Notes under the pieces: model-generated
The model's database searches: none
What the model was told of the DNA's origin: nothing
The model's input: only the letters and a program-made list of their open reading frames with translations
Shown here: piece after piece, positions 43,291-52,330 of the stretch
Layout: each line of letters begins with the position of its first letter
Position numbering within the stretch: position 1 is the stretch's first letter
Program-made: the position numbers and the translations under genes
Origin: Roseitalea sp.
GTDB lineage: Bacteria > Pseudomonadota > Alphaproteobacteria > Rhizobiales > Rhizobiaceae
Assembly (NCBI GenBank): GCA_017642895.1
Contig: JAEPON010000007.1
Coordinates: forward strand, 124,001 to 188,000
Direction: 5' to 3'
DNA length: 64,000 nucleotides

Positions 43291-44300
43291 AAGACAAGCG
43301 AGTTACCATAAACGAGATCGCCGCGCATGCGGGCGTGTCGCGATCGACGGTTTCGCTGATCCTGCGGGGCAGCGGCCGGATATCGGAGCCCACCAGACAG
43401 CGCGTCCAGGCCGCGATCTCCGAACTGGGATACACCTACAATCGCAGCGCCGCCAATTTAAGGACACAGTCGTCGCAGGCGATCGGTCTGATCATCAACG
43501 ATCTGACCAACCCGTTCTTTACCGAACTTACGGCAGCAATCGAGCAAACGGCCGAGCGGCGGGGATATTTCGTCTATCTTGTACAGTCGGGCGAGGATCC
43601 GGACCATCAGCACAAGCTGTCTTTGTCGATGGTGGAGCACGGCGTCGCCGGCCTTATCATTTGTCCGGCGACCGGCTCGCACCCCGAAACCTTCGAGCGC
43701 CTGAGGACGCTCGGGATTCCGGTCTGTATCGCCGTCCGACCGTGGCCCGACGATCGTTTCGACTTCGCCGGACCTGACAATTTCCGTGCCGCGCACATGG
43801 CGGTCGACGCTTTGATCGAACACGGTCATCGTCGGATTGCGTTTCTTGGCGGCGAGCGCGGCAACCCCTCGCGCGATGATCGCCTCGCCGGCTATTTCGG
43901 CGCGTTGCAAAAGCACGATATCGGCTTCGACGAAACGCTGGTGATCGAAAGTCGGCCGTCGCGAACGAGCGGCATCAAGGATGTCGCCAAGGTTCTGGCG
44001 CTGGCCGATCCGCCCAGTGCGGCGCTTTGCTATAACGATTTCGTTGCCATATCGGTCATGCATGGACTGCGCCAGCACGGTTTACAGCCGGGGCAAGACT
44101 TCGCTCTGATCGGGTTCGACGGCATGCCCGAGGCCGAAACATCATTTCCGCCGCTATCGACGGTTTTTCTCGACGCTCGCCGTGTCGGCGCCAACGCCGC
44201 GCACATGCTGATCGGCCGGATTGATGAACCGGATCGGCCTGTATCGCGTTCCGTGATCGTGCCGGATCTCGTTTTGCGCCAGTCCCATAAGGCATCATGA
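43287..44300 (+). CDS. LacI-family transcriptional regulator
   Basis: This 337-residue regulator begins with the LacI HTH (VTINEIAAHAGVSRSTVSLILRGSGRISEPTRQRVQAAISELGY). The hinge helix (NRSAANLRTQSSQAIGLI) and a sugar-binding-type effector domain (LTNPFFTELTAAIEQTAERRGYFVYLV) follow. It is translationally coupled to the crotonase gene. The two matching palindromes in the divergent region (42332-42343, 42495-42506) are its likely targets. Induction by the compound imported through the CUT2 transporter, or a product of it, is the simplest model. Confidence 0.92.
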   Translation: MKDKRVTINEIAAHAGVSRSTVSLILRGSGRISEPTRQRVQAAISELGYTYNRSAANLRTQSSQAIGLIINDLTNPFFTELTAAIEQTAERRGYFVYLVQSGEDPDHQHKLSLSMVEHGVAGLIICPATGSHPETFERLRTLGIPVCIAVRPWPDDRFDFAGPDNFRAAHMAVDALIEHGHRRIAFLGGERGNPSRDDRLAGYFGALQKHDIGFDETLVIESRPSRTSGIKDVAKVLALADPPSAALCYNDFVAISVMHGLRQHGLQPGQDFALIGFDGMPEAETSFPPLSTVFLDARRVGANAAHMLIGRIDEPDRPVSRSVIVPDLVLRQSHKAS

Positions 44301-44343
44301 CGGCAGTGATTAAGAGTCGTCCTGACGGTGCAGTCACGTGAAT

Positions 44344-44365
44344 GCAAAACCCTCTTGGGTTTTGC
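44344..44365. terminator. Hairpin terminator after lacI
   Basis: GCAAAACCC (44344-44352) and GGGTTTTGC (44357-44365) pair perfectly around a TCTT loop, 44 bases after the lacI stop. U-richness lies within the stem, so it can serve either direction weakly. Confidence 0.5.
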
Positions 44366-44414
44366 TGTCATGGCCAGCTCTGGAAGGCGAGCGCCTGCCG
44401 CGGCCTGGTGAAGG

Positions 44415-44771
44415 CATGGCCCGGAGCGTTTTCGCGTTGCGGACAAAGGTCTGGGCTTGCAGGCTGGCCCGGGCGGTTCTCTCTGGCGCCTCGGCACTCA
44501 CACGCCGAGACACGATCTGTCCCGCGATCATGATCAGCAACAGGATCCCGGCACCGGCCAAAGTCAGCCCGAACAAGACCGGGTGGATGAAGAACGACAG
44601 CGCCAGAAAGAGCGGAACGAAAGGAAGGTCGAACAGGGCCGTCAGGCCACGTGAACAAACAAAGGCGCGCAGGGTCGCCAGATCGTTGATCGGGCCAATG
44701 TCGCCCGATCCCGCGCGGGGCGCCGCCGTCGCGGCCGCAAATGCGCGTGACGCAAGCTTTCCGTCCATCAC
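44415..44771 (-). pseudogene. Fragment of a type I secretion ABC transporter (PrtD-like)
   Basis: The minus strand encodes about 119 residues of the membrane domain of a PrtD-family type I secretion permease/ATPase. The conserved stretch INDLATLRAFVCSRGLTALFDLPFVPLFLALSFFIHPVLFG is followed by membrane helices and a degenerate QAQTFVRNAKTLRAM. The nucleotide-binding domain and the first transmembrane part are missing. It lies in a different frame from the integrase fragment directly upstream, so this is a DNA-level junction and not a working fusion protein. Confidence 0.75.
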
Positions 44772-44787
44772 GGTTGCCACGCGCTGC

Positions 44788-44901
44788 GCGCAACGTGACG
44801 GTACCGCTTGAGCTGACATGCGCATTCATTCCGTCCCTGTCGGAGACCTTGAACGGCTTTCCTTTTGGTTTCAGAGACTTGAGCGCTGCGTTCGTCAACA
44901 T
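44788..44901 (-). pseudogene. N-terminus of a P4-type tyrosine integrase
   Basis: Starting at 44901 with a good GGAGG site, the first 38 codons read MLTNAALKSLKPKGKPFKV and then SDRDGMNAHVSSSGTVTLR. This is the Arm DNA-binding (DUF4102) start of P4-like integrases. After that the frame runs on as unrelated sequence; the core-binding and catalytic domains are gone. It lies 127 bases behind the guaA stop, in the same orientation. The 3' end of guaA is a known insertion site for integrase-bearing islands. The interval 44902-45028 holds only the leader of this fragment. Confidence 0.75.
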
Positions 44902-45028
44902 TTGACCCTCCGTCAGGCAGCAAAACACCGTCAGCCCGGAAACGGACTGCTTTTGAACATCTTTTCTCAATGAAATCAGTGGGTTCGATGACGAAAATAC
45001 CGTCACGACCACCCAGCTTGGAAAAGCG

Positions 45029-46591
45029 CTATTCCCACTCGATCGTGCCGGGCGGTTTGGATGTCACGTCATAGACGACACGGTTGATGCCACGCACCTC
45101 GTTGATGATGCGCGTCGCGGCTGCGCCCAGAAAGCCCATGTCGTAGGGATAGAAATCGGCCGTCATGCCGTCGACCGAGGTCACCGCGCGCAGCGCGCAG
45201 ACATATTCGTAGGTGCGCCCGTCGCCCATCACGCCGACGGTCTGGACCGGTAGCAGCACGGCAAACGCCTGCCAGATCGCATCGTAAAGGCCGGCCTTGC
45301 GGATCTCGTCCAGATAGATCGCATCGGCCTGGCGCAAGATGTCCAGCCGGTCGCGCGTCACCCCGCCCGGCAGGCGCAGGGCGAGCCCCGGTCCCGGAAA
45401 CGGATGGCGGCCGATGAACTGATCGGGCAGGCCCAGTTCGCGGCCAAGTTCGCGCACCTCGTCCTTGAACAGTTCGCGCAGCGGCTCGACCAGTGCCATG
45501 TTCATGCGCTCCGGCAGGCCGCCGACATTGTGGTGACTCTTGATTGTCACGGACGGGCCGCCGGTGAAGGAGACGCTTTCGATCACGTCGGGGTAGAGCG
45601 TGCCCTGGGCGAGGAAATCGGCGCCGCCCAGCTTTTTGGCCTCAGCCTCGAACACTTCGATGAAGAGGCGGCCGATGGTCTTGCGCTTGGTCTCGGGATC
45701 GGCTTCGCCGGCCAGCGCGTCGAGAAAGGTGTCCGACGCATCCACATGGACGAGCGGAATGTTGTAGTGCTCGCGGAACATGGCGACCACATCGGCCGCC
45801 TCGTTCATCCGCATCAGGCCATGATCGACCAGGATGCAGGTCAACTGGTCGCCGATCGCCTCGTGGATCAGGAGGGCTGCGACCGAGGAATCAACGCCGC
45901 CCGACAGGCCGCAGATGACCTTGCCGTCGCCCACCTGTTCGCGAATGGCGGCGATCGCCTGATCCCTGTAGGCGGCCATGGTCCAGTCGCGGGACAGGCC
46001 GGCGATCTTGTGCACGAAGTTCGACAGAAGCTTCGCGCCGTCGGGCGTATGGACCACTTCGGGGTGGAACTGGACGGCATAGTAGCGGCGCGCCTCGTCC
46101 GCCGTCGCGGCCAGCGGCGCGTTGGGCGAGGAGCCGATCACGTCGAACCCGTCGGGCAGCCGGGTGACGCGGTCGCCATGGCTCATCCAGACCTGATGCT
46201 GTTCGCCGACATTCCAGACGCCCTCGAACAGCGGGCTTTCCGCGTCGACGGTCATGAAGGCGCGGCCGAACTCGCGATGGTGGCCGCTTTCCACCGAGCC
46301 GCCCAGCTGGGCGGCCATGGTCTGTTGGCCATAGCAGATGCCGAGCACCGGCAGTCCCGATTCAAAGACGATCTCCGGCGCGCGCGGGCTGCCTTCGTCG
46401 GACACGCTGGCCGGTCCGCCCGACAGGATCACCGCCTTGGGCTTGAGGCGCGCAAAGCCTTCTTCGGCCGACTGGAACGGCACGATCTCGGAGTAGACGC
46501 CCGCCTCGCGCACGCGGCGCGCGATGAGCTGTGTCACCTGGGAGCCGAAATCGACGATGAGGACGGTGTCGGGATGGGGTGTGTCGGTCAT
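45029..46591 (-). CDS. guaA: GMP synthase (glutamine-hydrolysing)
   Basis: This 520-residue enzyme converts XMP, glutamine and ATP to GMP. The N-terminal class I amidotransferase domain has the nucleophile Cys in GICYGQQTM and the His/Glu of QFHPEV. The ATP-pyrophosphatase P-loop is [10 protein letters not shown] near residue 235. The dimerisation domain ends in the invariant KPPGTIEWE. It is full length. The next gene upstream (a GFA protein) overlaps its start by ATGA. The 3' end lies at the proposed island boundary. Confidence 0.98.
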   Translation of the reverse strand: MTDTPHPDTVLIVDFGSQVTQLIARRVREAGVYSEIVPFQSAEEGFARLKPKAVILSGGPASVSDEGSPRAPEIVFESGLPVLGICYGQQTMAAQLGGSVESGHHREFGRAFMTVDAESPLFEGVWNVGEQHQVWMSHGDRVTRLPDGFDVIGSSPNAPLAATADEARRYYAVQFHPEVVHTPDGAKLLSNFVHKIAGLSRDWTMAAYRDQAIAAIREQVGDGKVICGLSGGVDSSVAALLIHEAIGDQLTCILVDHGLMRMNEAADVVAMFREHYNIPLVHVDASDTFLDALAGEADPETKRKTIGRLFIEVFEAEAKKLGGADFLAQGTLYPDVIESVSFTGGPSVTIKSHHNVGGLPERMNMALVEPLRELFKDEVRELGRELGLPDQFIGRHPFPGPGLALRLPGGVTRDRLDILRQADAIYLDEIRKAGLYDAIWQAFAVLLPVQTVGVMGDGRTYEYVCALRAVTSVDGMTADFYPYDMGFLGAAATRIINEVRGINRVVYDVTSKPPGTIEWE

Positions 46592-47037
46592 GTGTTCTCG
46601 TCGGAGATGGGCTCGGTGCCCGGTGGGGCGTACATTTTGTAGATCTGCGCTTCGGTCAGATTCCTGGTCTCTTGCGCAAAGTCGTAGTGGTCGGGCTTCT
46701 TGTCGATGAAGACCTGATGGGTGAAGCCAAGACCGGTCTGATCATCAAAGAGCCCGGCGGCCATCGCATACCCATCGGCGTCGATGATGTGATAGAACAG
46801 CGCGCTGCCGCACTGCCGGCAAAAGCCCCTCTCGGCCCAGTCCGACGAGCGGAAACGCGTGATCTGGTCTTCATCGGAGAACCGGACGTGGGTGCATTCA
46901 ATCGCCATGAACGGGGCGGACGCCCAGCGCCGGCACATCGCACAATGGCATGCGCCAACCTCGGGCTTTGCCAGTGTTGCGGTAAAGCGCACAGCGCCGC
47001 ACAGGCAGTGCCCGGTGCGTTGAAGGCTGGCGGTCAT
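46588..47037 (-). CDS. GFA-family zinc protein (glutathione-dependent formaldehyde-activating domain)
   Basis: This 149-residue protein has the CENP-V/GFA zinc fold. Zinc ligands are [18 protein letters not shown] and [11 protein letters not shown]. Members bind glutathione or small aldehyde adducts in some cases; most have no assigned function. A C-terminal tail ([19 protein letters not shown]) is unique to this protein. It overlaps guaA by four bases and is transcribed with it, but no functional link to purine synthesis is evident. Confidence 0.88.
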   Translation of the reverse strand: MTASLQRTGHCLCGAVRFTATLAKPEVGACHCAMCRRWASAPFMAIECTHVRFSDEDQITRFRSSDWAERGFCRQCGSALFYHIIDADGYAMAAGLFDDQTGLGFTHQVFIDKKPDHYDFAQETRNLTEAQIYKMYAPPGTEPISDENT

Positions 47038-47127
47038 CGGAGCGCCCTCTTACGGTGGAACGTAACCAGCGCTTACGCCAGCCAGCCGGATTTCGCAATC
47101 GCCCGATGCTCCGCACGCCCGTCCTGT

Positions 47128-47652
47128 TCAGTTCATCCACCAGATGGCGAGGTTGATCAACCCGGCAAAGGTCACCCAGGCCATGTAAGGCAGCATGAGA
47201 AGGGCCGATGCGCGGTCGGGTTTCCACGCCAGTTGGATGAACAGGACGGTGAGCGCGCCCATGACGATGATGACCAGCAACGCAAGGCCGGGAAGCTGCA
47301 TGCCGAAAAAGGCCGGCGACCACATGAAGTTGGCGGCAAGCTGCAGGAACCACAATTGCATGGGAAGGCCGCGATAGCCGCGCAGCCAGGTACGCCAGCC
47401 GGCGATGGCGACCATGATGTAGAGCACCGCCCAGACCGGTCCGAACACCCAGTTGGGCGGGTTGAAGACCGGCTTTTGCAGCGCCTCGTACCAGGCGCCG
47501 GGCGCCGTGACGGTTCCGATCAGCGTGCCGCCGCCAAGCGTCAGGAGCACGAACAGGGCCAGCGACAACCAGCGCCCGCCGGGGCCAGACGCCCCGCCTG
47601 CGCCGCGATGGTCGCCGCCGGTCAGATCGTCAAGGGAATTGGTCTCGGTCAC
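47128..47652 (-). CDS. TspO/MBR-family membrane protein
   Basis: This 174-residue TspO homologue has five transmembrane helices after a polar N-terminal extension of about 25 residues. The signature PGAWYEALQKPVFNPPNWVFGPVWAVLYIMV in helix 1-2 and LQLAANFMWSPAFFG in helix 3 are conserved. Bacterial TspO binds porphyrins and regulates tetrapyrrole or stress metabolism. The first 25 residues (TSLDDLTGG-like, Gly-rich) are not part of the family. Confidence 0.92.
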   Translation of the reverse strand: MTETNSLDDLTGGDHRGAGGASGPGGRWLSLALFVLLTLGGGTLIGTVTAPGAWYEALQKPVFNPPNWVFGPVWAVLYIMVAIAGWRTWLRGYRGLPMQLWFLQLAANFMWSPAFFGMQLPGLALLVIIVMGALTVLFIQLAWKPDRASALLMLPYMAWVTFAGLINLAIWWMN

Positions 47653-47738
47653 GGTGCGGCTCCGGTGTCATGGCGGAATGCAGATGGCATGCGGTTTTGC
47701 CGGCCATACGCCATCGGCGAACGGCCGACAACTGCCCG

Positions 47739-49031
47739 TCACGCGCGCGCCTCGCGCTGCATGACGGCGAAGAAGAAGCCGTCGGTCTGCGTGGCGCGCG
47801 GCGTCAGCGTGATGCAGTTCAGATCGGCCGACCAGGGCTGCGGCTTGTCGAAACCGTAAAGATCCTGCCAGACCTCACCCGCCGAGAGCAGCGCCCAGCC
47901 GGCATGCCGATCGCCGAAGGCGTAGATCTGCGCCTCGTTCTCCTCGGCGAAGACCGAACAGGTGATGTAGCAAAGGTAACCGCCCGGCCGCACGAAGCGC
48001 ATCGCATCGTCAAGGATCGCGCGCTGTTCGGCGACGCGCTTTTCGAGCTGTTGCGGCGTCAGGCGCCATTTGGCGTCCGGGTGCCGCCGCCAGGTGCCCG
48101 AGCCCGTGCAGGGCGCATCAACGACGACCCGGTCGAACCGGCCTTCGAGCGCGGAGAGATCGGCATCGGCGGCATGGACCTGCACATTGCGGCTGCCGGC
48201 GCGCTTGAGGCGATCGAAGATCGGCGCGAGGCGCTGCTTGTCGGCGTCCCAGGCGTGCACCTGGCCCTTGTTCTCCATGGCGGCAGAGAGCGCCAGCGTC
48301 TTGCCGCCTGCGCCGGCGCAGAAGTCGAAGACCTGCTCGCCGGCTCGCGCGAACACCAGGTCGGCGACGATCTGCGAGCCCTCGTCCTGCACCTCGAACC
48401 AGCCTTTCTGGAACGCCGGTTCGGCCTGCACATTGGGCAGGCGTCCCTCCCGGCGCGGCGGCTTGATGCGCAAACCGTGGCGGGCGATGGCGGCGGGTCT
48501 GGCGCCGGTCTTGGCCAGCGCCTTGAGCACCTTGTCGCGATCGGCCTTCAGCGTGTTGACGCGCAGATCGAGCGGCGGGCGCGCGGTGAAGGCCTTTGCT
48601 TCTTCCACCCATTCCTCGCCGAAGCTTTCGGCCATCAGGTCGCCGCACCATGGCGCGACGTCGGCCTCGACCCAGGGATCGGCGAGTGCCAGATCGCGCT
48701 CGGCGGCGGCCTCAAGACGCGCAAGCGGAATGTCGGGCGCGAACCTGTCGCCCTCAAGCGCTTCGGCAACTCGCTCCGGTGCCATCGCCCAGGAGATGGC
48801 GAGCGCGCCGAAAGCGAGCGAAGCGGGGCTGTCATCGTCCATCAGAAAAGCAAGCGAAGCGCGCCGGCGCAGCGTGTCGTAGACGAGATTGCCGATCGCC
48901 GCGCGGTCGCCCGAGCCGGCAAAGCGGTGCGCCCTGCCCCAATCGGCCAGCGCCACCGAAGCGGGTCTTGAATGGGTGTCGATGTCGGCGAGCACGTCGA
49001 TCGCCGCAGCCAGCCGTCCGCCAAGACGCAT
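47739..49031 (-). CDS. RsmB-family 16S rRNA (cytosine-C5) methyltransferase
   Basis: This 430-residue S-adenosylmethionine-dependent methyltransferase joins an N-terminal NusB-like helical domain (residues about 1-130) to the Fmu/RsmB catalytic domain. Motifs: SAM loop DFCAGAGGKTLALSAAM, motif IV VDAPCTGSGTWRRHPDAKW with one catalytic Cys, and motif VI ITCSVFAEENE with the second Cys. The start at 49031 (MRLGGRLAAAIDVL) was chosen because the upstream frame reads as non-homologous, low-complexity sequence. This gene commonly sits between guaB and guaA in Hyphomicrobiales. Confidence 0.92.
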   Translation of the reverse strand: MRLGGRLAAAIDVLADIDTHSRPASVALADWGRAHRFAGSGDRAAIGNLVYDTLRRRASLAFLMDDDSPASLAFGALAISWAMAPERVAEALEGDRFAPDIPLARLEAAAERDLALADPWVEADVAPWCGDLMAESFGEEWVEEAKAFTARPPLDLRVNTLKADRDKVLKALAKTGARPAAIARHGLRIKPPRREGRLPNVQAEPAFQKGWFEVQDEGSQIVADLVFARAGEQVFDFCAGAGGKTLALSAAMENKGQVHAWDADKQRLAPIFDRLKRAGSRNVQVHAADADLSALEGRFDRVVVDAPCTGSGTWRRHPDAKWRLTPQQLEKRVAEQRAILDDAMRFVRPGGYLCYITCSVFAEENEAQIYAFGDRHAGWALLSAGEVWQDLYGFDKPQPWSADLNCITLTPRATQTDGFFFAVMQREARA

Positions 49032-49233
49032 GGTCGGTTTCCTTGCCTTTTTGCGCGCCTCCCTAGCCGACCCGCGCGGCGGGAGCCAGTGCCGTGTCAT
49101 CGTCAGCCCCATCTTCGCCCGGTGCGATTGGCCGCCGACGTCGACCGCTTGCCTCATCCTTGGAGGCAAGCGGGCATGCAGCGTCGCCACCGCACCTTCC
49201 TTGAAGGTCGAGTGCAAACAAAAGACGGAACAA

Positions 49234-49290
49234 CGGGCGGTTTGGCAGCCGCGATCCGAAGTTTTCTATGTGCGGTCGCCAAACCGCCCG
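49234..49290. repeat. Inverted repeat
   Basis: CGGGCGGTTTGGC (49234-49246) and GCCAAACCGCCCG (49278-49290) are perfect 13-base arms with a 31-base loop, upstream of rsmB. It may be a structured element of the rsmB leader or a remnant. Confidence 0.7.
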
Positions 49291-49326
49291 TCCGGCGGGC
49301 TTGCGGTGATCGCCATGGTCTCCTTG

Positions 49327-49490
49327 TGCCGCCGCAGACCTTTCCGTCTCGCTTGTCGCTCGACGGGGCCGCGACTGCTTTTCTGCCGCCGCAGACCTTT
49401 CCGTCTCGCTTGTCGCTCGACGGGGCCGCGACTGCTTTTCTGCCGCCGCAGACCTTTCCGTCTCGCTTGTCGCTCGACGGGGTGCGGCGG
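49327..49490. repeat. 57-bp tandem repeat, nearly three copies
   Basis: Two identical 57-bp units (49327-49383, 49384-49440) and a partial third (to about 49482) are arrayed head to tail, each beginning TGCCGCCGCAGACCTTTCCG. The period of 57 is 19 codons, so both strands stay open through the array. No convincing protein contains it. Confidence 0.9.
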
Positions 49491-49954
49491 TGGACTGCGG
49501 GGAACGCCCGCGATCCGGAGCCACCTTCATTCCGCCCTGCCGTGGGGATTCAGCATCCAGGTGAGGCACCTATGTGAAACCCCGGCCCTCCGCTCGCGCT
49601 TCGGGCGTTCGTCGTTCCGAAAGCCAAATCGTTGGCTTTCGGCCGACCAAGGGTCGACCACTCCTCACCCCGGCAGGCCGCCGTCCCTCTCCCCGGATGG
49701 TCGGTTCTAGACCCGAGGTTCCGCGAAAGGGATGGCGGGCAGTTTAGGGGCGGTTGGGACAAGGGGGATAAGTTTTTGCCTGGATGGCATGCGTTCGGCC
49801 CCTGTCACGAGGCAGCGCATAAGGCGGGAGAGATTTCTTTTGCCCGCATGGCGGCCACAATGCAAAGATGCCGGGCCCTTTGCGCAGCCGGGGCCGTGTC
49901 GGCGTCGGGCATGCCTTTGGGGCGTTCGAGCCCTCTTGATGCAGGCGAATGCCG
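49491..49954. other. Rest of the 0.9-kb gene-free gap upstream of the formyltransferase
   Basis: With the repeats before it, this completes a gap (49032-49954) with no supported gene. A perfect hairpin CCGAAAGCCAA (49617-49627), ATCG, TTGGCTTTCGG (49632-49642) is present. The minus-strand frame 49063-49569 is arginine- and serine-rich, contains the tandem repeat and has no recognisable domain, so I do not call it a gene. Confidence 0.5.
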
Positions 49955-50779
49955 ATGAGAATTGCGCTCCTGACCTACGATCTCCCCGAAGCGAACATCG
50001 TCACCCACCGCCTGCTTCGCGATTTCGGCGACGAGATCGTCGGCATCGTGCAATCGAAGGCCATCCTTCCCGGCCGCAGTGACATCAGTGCCATGCGGCA
50101 CGTTGGCCGGCAGATGGGCTGGCGATACTCGGCTCGCTGGCTGCTGCACCTTGCGCTGGCCCGCCTCGGCAGCATCTACCTCAGAGCACGACGACAACCG
50201 GCCGGCTTCGGATCGCTGGCGGCGATCGCCGCCGAACAGGGCATCGCGGTCTATCCCGCGCGCAACGTGCACGGGCGCGAAGCGATCGACATGCTGGCCT
50301 CCTGGACGCCGGATCTGCTGGTCTCCAACTATTTCAACCAGATCCTGCGCAAGCCGGTGCTTGACGTGGCTCCCATCGGCACAATCAATATGCACCCCGC
50401 CATGCTGCCCAGGAACCGGGGGCTGATGCCCTGCTTCTGGGCCTTGGCCAAGGGGGATGCCCAGACGGGGGCGACCGTGCACTGGGTGGATGAGGGCGTC
50501 GATACGGGACGGGTCATCGTGCAGGAGAGTGTCGAAATCCGCGAACCGGACAGCGTCGTGTCGCTTTCGGCCCGATGCAGCGAGCGTGGGGCGGGACTTT
50601 TGCGCGACACGATCGAGAGGCTGAGGAACGGGCCGGTGGCCGGCGACGTCCAGGACGAGGCGAACCGCAGCTACCAGTCGTGGCCAAGCGTTGGCGGCGT
50701 GCGGCGTCTTCATCGGCACGGGCACCGATACGGTTCGATGCGCGAGATGTGGGCGCAGGTCGGGCGGCCCGCCTCCTAG
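49955..50779 (+). CDS. Formyltransferase-family protein (methionyl-tRNA/sugar formyltransferase-like)
   Basis: This protein of about 274 residues has the N10-formyl-tetrahydrofolate transferase fold: a Rossmann-like start MRIALLTYDLPEANIV. The catalytic region shows Asn in VSNYFNQILRKPVL, His in INMHPAMLPRNRG and Asp in VDEGVDTGRVI. It is shorter than methionyl-tRNA formyltransferase and lacks its C-terminal barrel. The C-terminal 40 residues are rich in His and Arg. ATGs at 49949 and 49955 are both possible. It ends 14 bases before an aminotransferase gene. Formylation of an amino group is suggested by the pairing. Confidence 0.8.
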   Translation: MRIALLTYDLPEANIVTHRLLRDFGDEIVGIVQSKAILPGRSDISAMRHVGRQMGWRYSARWLLHLALARLGSIYLRARRQPAGFGSLAAIAAEQGIAVYPARNVHGREAIDMLASWTPDLLVSNYFNQILRKPVLDVAPIGTINMHPAMLPRNRGLMPCFWALAKGDAQTGATVHWVDEGVDTGRVIVQESVEIREPDSVVSLSARCSERGAGLLRDTIERLRNGPVAGDVQDEANRSYQSWPSVGGVRRLHRHGHRYGSMREMWAQVGRPAS

Positions 50780-50793
50780 GGAAGGAGAGGAAC

Positions 50794-52170
50794 ATGGAAG
50801 ACAATGTCGCCAGAGCCGAACAGGCGCCAAGCTTGCAGCCGGCCGACACCGCCACCGGGACCTACCGGCTGTGGCATCCATTCACGCCCATGAAGCAGTT
50901 TCTCGACTTCCAGCCGCTGGTCTTTGAGGGCGGCGAAGGGCCTTACATCGTCACGACCGGCGGCAAGCGCTATCTCAACCTGACGAGCTGTCTGTGGAAC
51001 GCGCCGTTCGGGCTCGGCCGGACCGAAATTATTGAGAGCATCCATGAGCAGATGCAGCAGCTCGGAGCGGCGTCGCTGTTCCGGGCATCGCACCCGCGGG
51101 CGATCGAACTCGCCCGCCGTCTCGGCGAGCAGGCGCCCGGCAGCCTCAATCATGCATTTCTGACGTCGAACGGCTCGGAATCCATCGAGAGCGCCATCAA
51201 GCTGGTCCGCCAGTTCTTTTCCCGCCGCGGGTCGAAAAAGTCCAAGGTCATCTCGCTGGACAAGGCCTATCACGGCGTCTCCTATGGCGCGCTGGCGGCA
51301 TCGGGCTTTGCCGAGGATCAGCACGGGTTCGGGCCGATGCCTGAGGGCTTCCTCCATATCCCCAGGCCGGATGCGCGCGAGGCGCCGCCCGGTGTGACCG
51401 CCGCCGACCACAATCTGGCCTGCGCGCGGAAGCTGGAAGAGGCGATCCTGGCCGAGGGGCCCGACACGGTCGCCATGTTCCTGATCGAGCCGGTTCAGGG
51501 GCTCGGCGGCGTCATCGTGCCGACGCAGGACTATTTCGACCGCATCGTCGAAACCTGCCGCAAATACGATGTGAAGCTCGTGCTGGACGAGGTGACGACC
51601 GGCTTCGGCAGGACGGGGACCTATTTTGCCGCCGAACGCTTTGGCCTGACGCCGGATGTGATGTGTCTGGGCAAGGCGCTCGGCGGCGGCTATTTCCCCG
51701 CCGGTGCGGTCCTTGCCAGCGACGAGATCTGGGAAACGTTCTGGGGCGACTCGCTGGACGACCAGTTCAGCCACGGATCGACCTATTCAGGCCACCCCGC
51801 CGCCTGCGCGGCCGCCATCGCCGTCATGGATCTCTTGGCGGACGGCACGATGATCCAACAGGTCGAACAGCGGGGCGCCCATTTCCGGCGCAGGCTCGAC
51901 GAACTGCTCGCGCTTCCGATCGTCGGAGCGGTTCGGGGGATCGGCATGATGTTCGCGATCGATCTGGTCGCGGACAAGAAGGCCAACACGCCGCTGGACA
52001 CGGACGCCCTGGTGACGGTCTTTCGCGGCCTGTTCGCCAAGGGCCTGTGGGTCCATCCGGCCCACAGCAAGATATTGCTGCTGCCGCCCTTCATCATGGA
52101 CGAGCCCGTCATCGACGAGGCGTGCGACGGGCTGGCCGAGGTGCTGACGCGCGCCCACCGCTGGATCTAG
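50794..52170 (+). CDS. Class III PLP-dependent aminotransferase
   Basis: This 458-residue omega-aminotransferase-type enzyme has SNGSESIESAIKLVRQFF, the PLP-ring His in KAYHGVSYGALAASG and the Asp in VLDEVTTGFGRTG. The Schiff-base Lys is in CLGKALGGGYFPAGAVLAS. The start is fixed by GGAGAGG and the ATG at 50794. Relatives include BioA and beta-alanine-pyruvate or taurine aminotransferases. It follows the formyltransferase gene at 14 bp. A joint pathway that first makes an amino group and then formylates it is possible, but the substrate is unknown. Confidence 0.86.
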   Translation: MEDNVARAEQAPSLQPADTATGTYRLWHPFTPMKQFLDFQPLVFEGGEGPYIVTTGGKRYLNLTSCLWNAPFGLGRTEIIESIHEQMQQLGAASLFRASHPRAIELARRLGEQAPGSLNHAFLTSNGSESIESAIKLVRQFFSRRGSKKSKVISLDKAYHGVSYGALAASGFAEDQHGFGPMPEGFLHIPRPDAREAPPGVTAADHNLACARKLEEAILAEGPDTVAMFLIEPVQGLGGVIVPTQDYFDRIVETCRKYDVKLVLDEVTTGFGRTGTYFAAERFGLTPDVMCLGKALGGGYFPAGAVLASDEIWETFWGDSLDDQFSHGSTYSGHPAACAAAIAVMDLLADGTMIQQVEQRGAHFRRRLDELLALPIVGAVRGIGMMFAIDLVADKKANTPLDTDALVTVFRGLFAKGLWVHPAHSKILLLPPFIMDEPVIDEACDGLAEVLTRAHRWI

Positions 52171-52330
52171 ACGCACAAGACGCCGTCGGCGCCACACAAT
52201 CAGGCACCGGCAAGGGCGGGCGAAGGTGATCGCAGCGGTCGAAACCGGCGCTTGCCGGGCCGGATTTCCGCCATAGGTGGATGAGGACCAAACCGCCCTT
52301 GGCGCATCACACCGGACCGTTTGCCCGACC

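Noticed and set aside
49327..49490. CRISPR array
   Set aside because: The units are contiguous 57-bp tandem copies with no spacers, and there are no cas genes in the window.
49063..49569. 168-codon minus-strand frame containing the 57-bp repeats
   Set aside because: Low complexity, no domain, no clear ribosome-binding site. The repeat is open on both strands because its length is a multiple of three, so coding is not implied.
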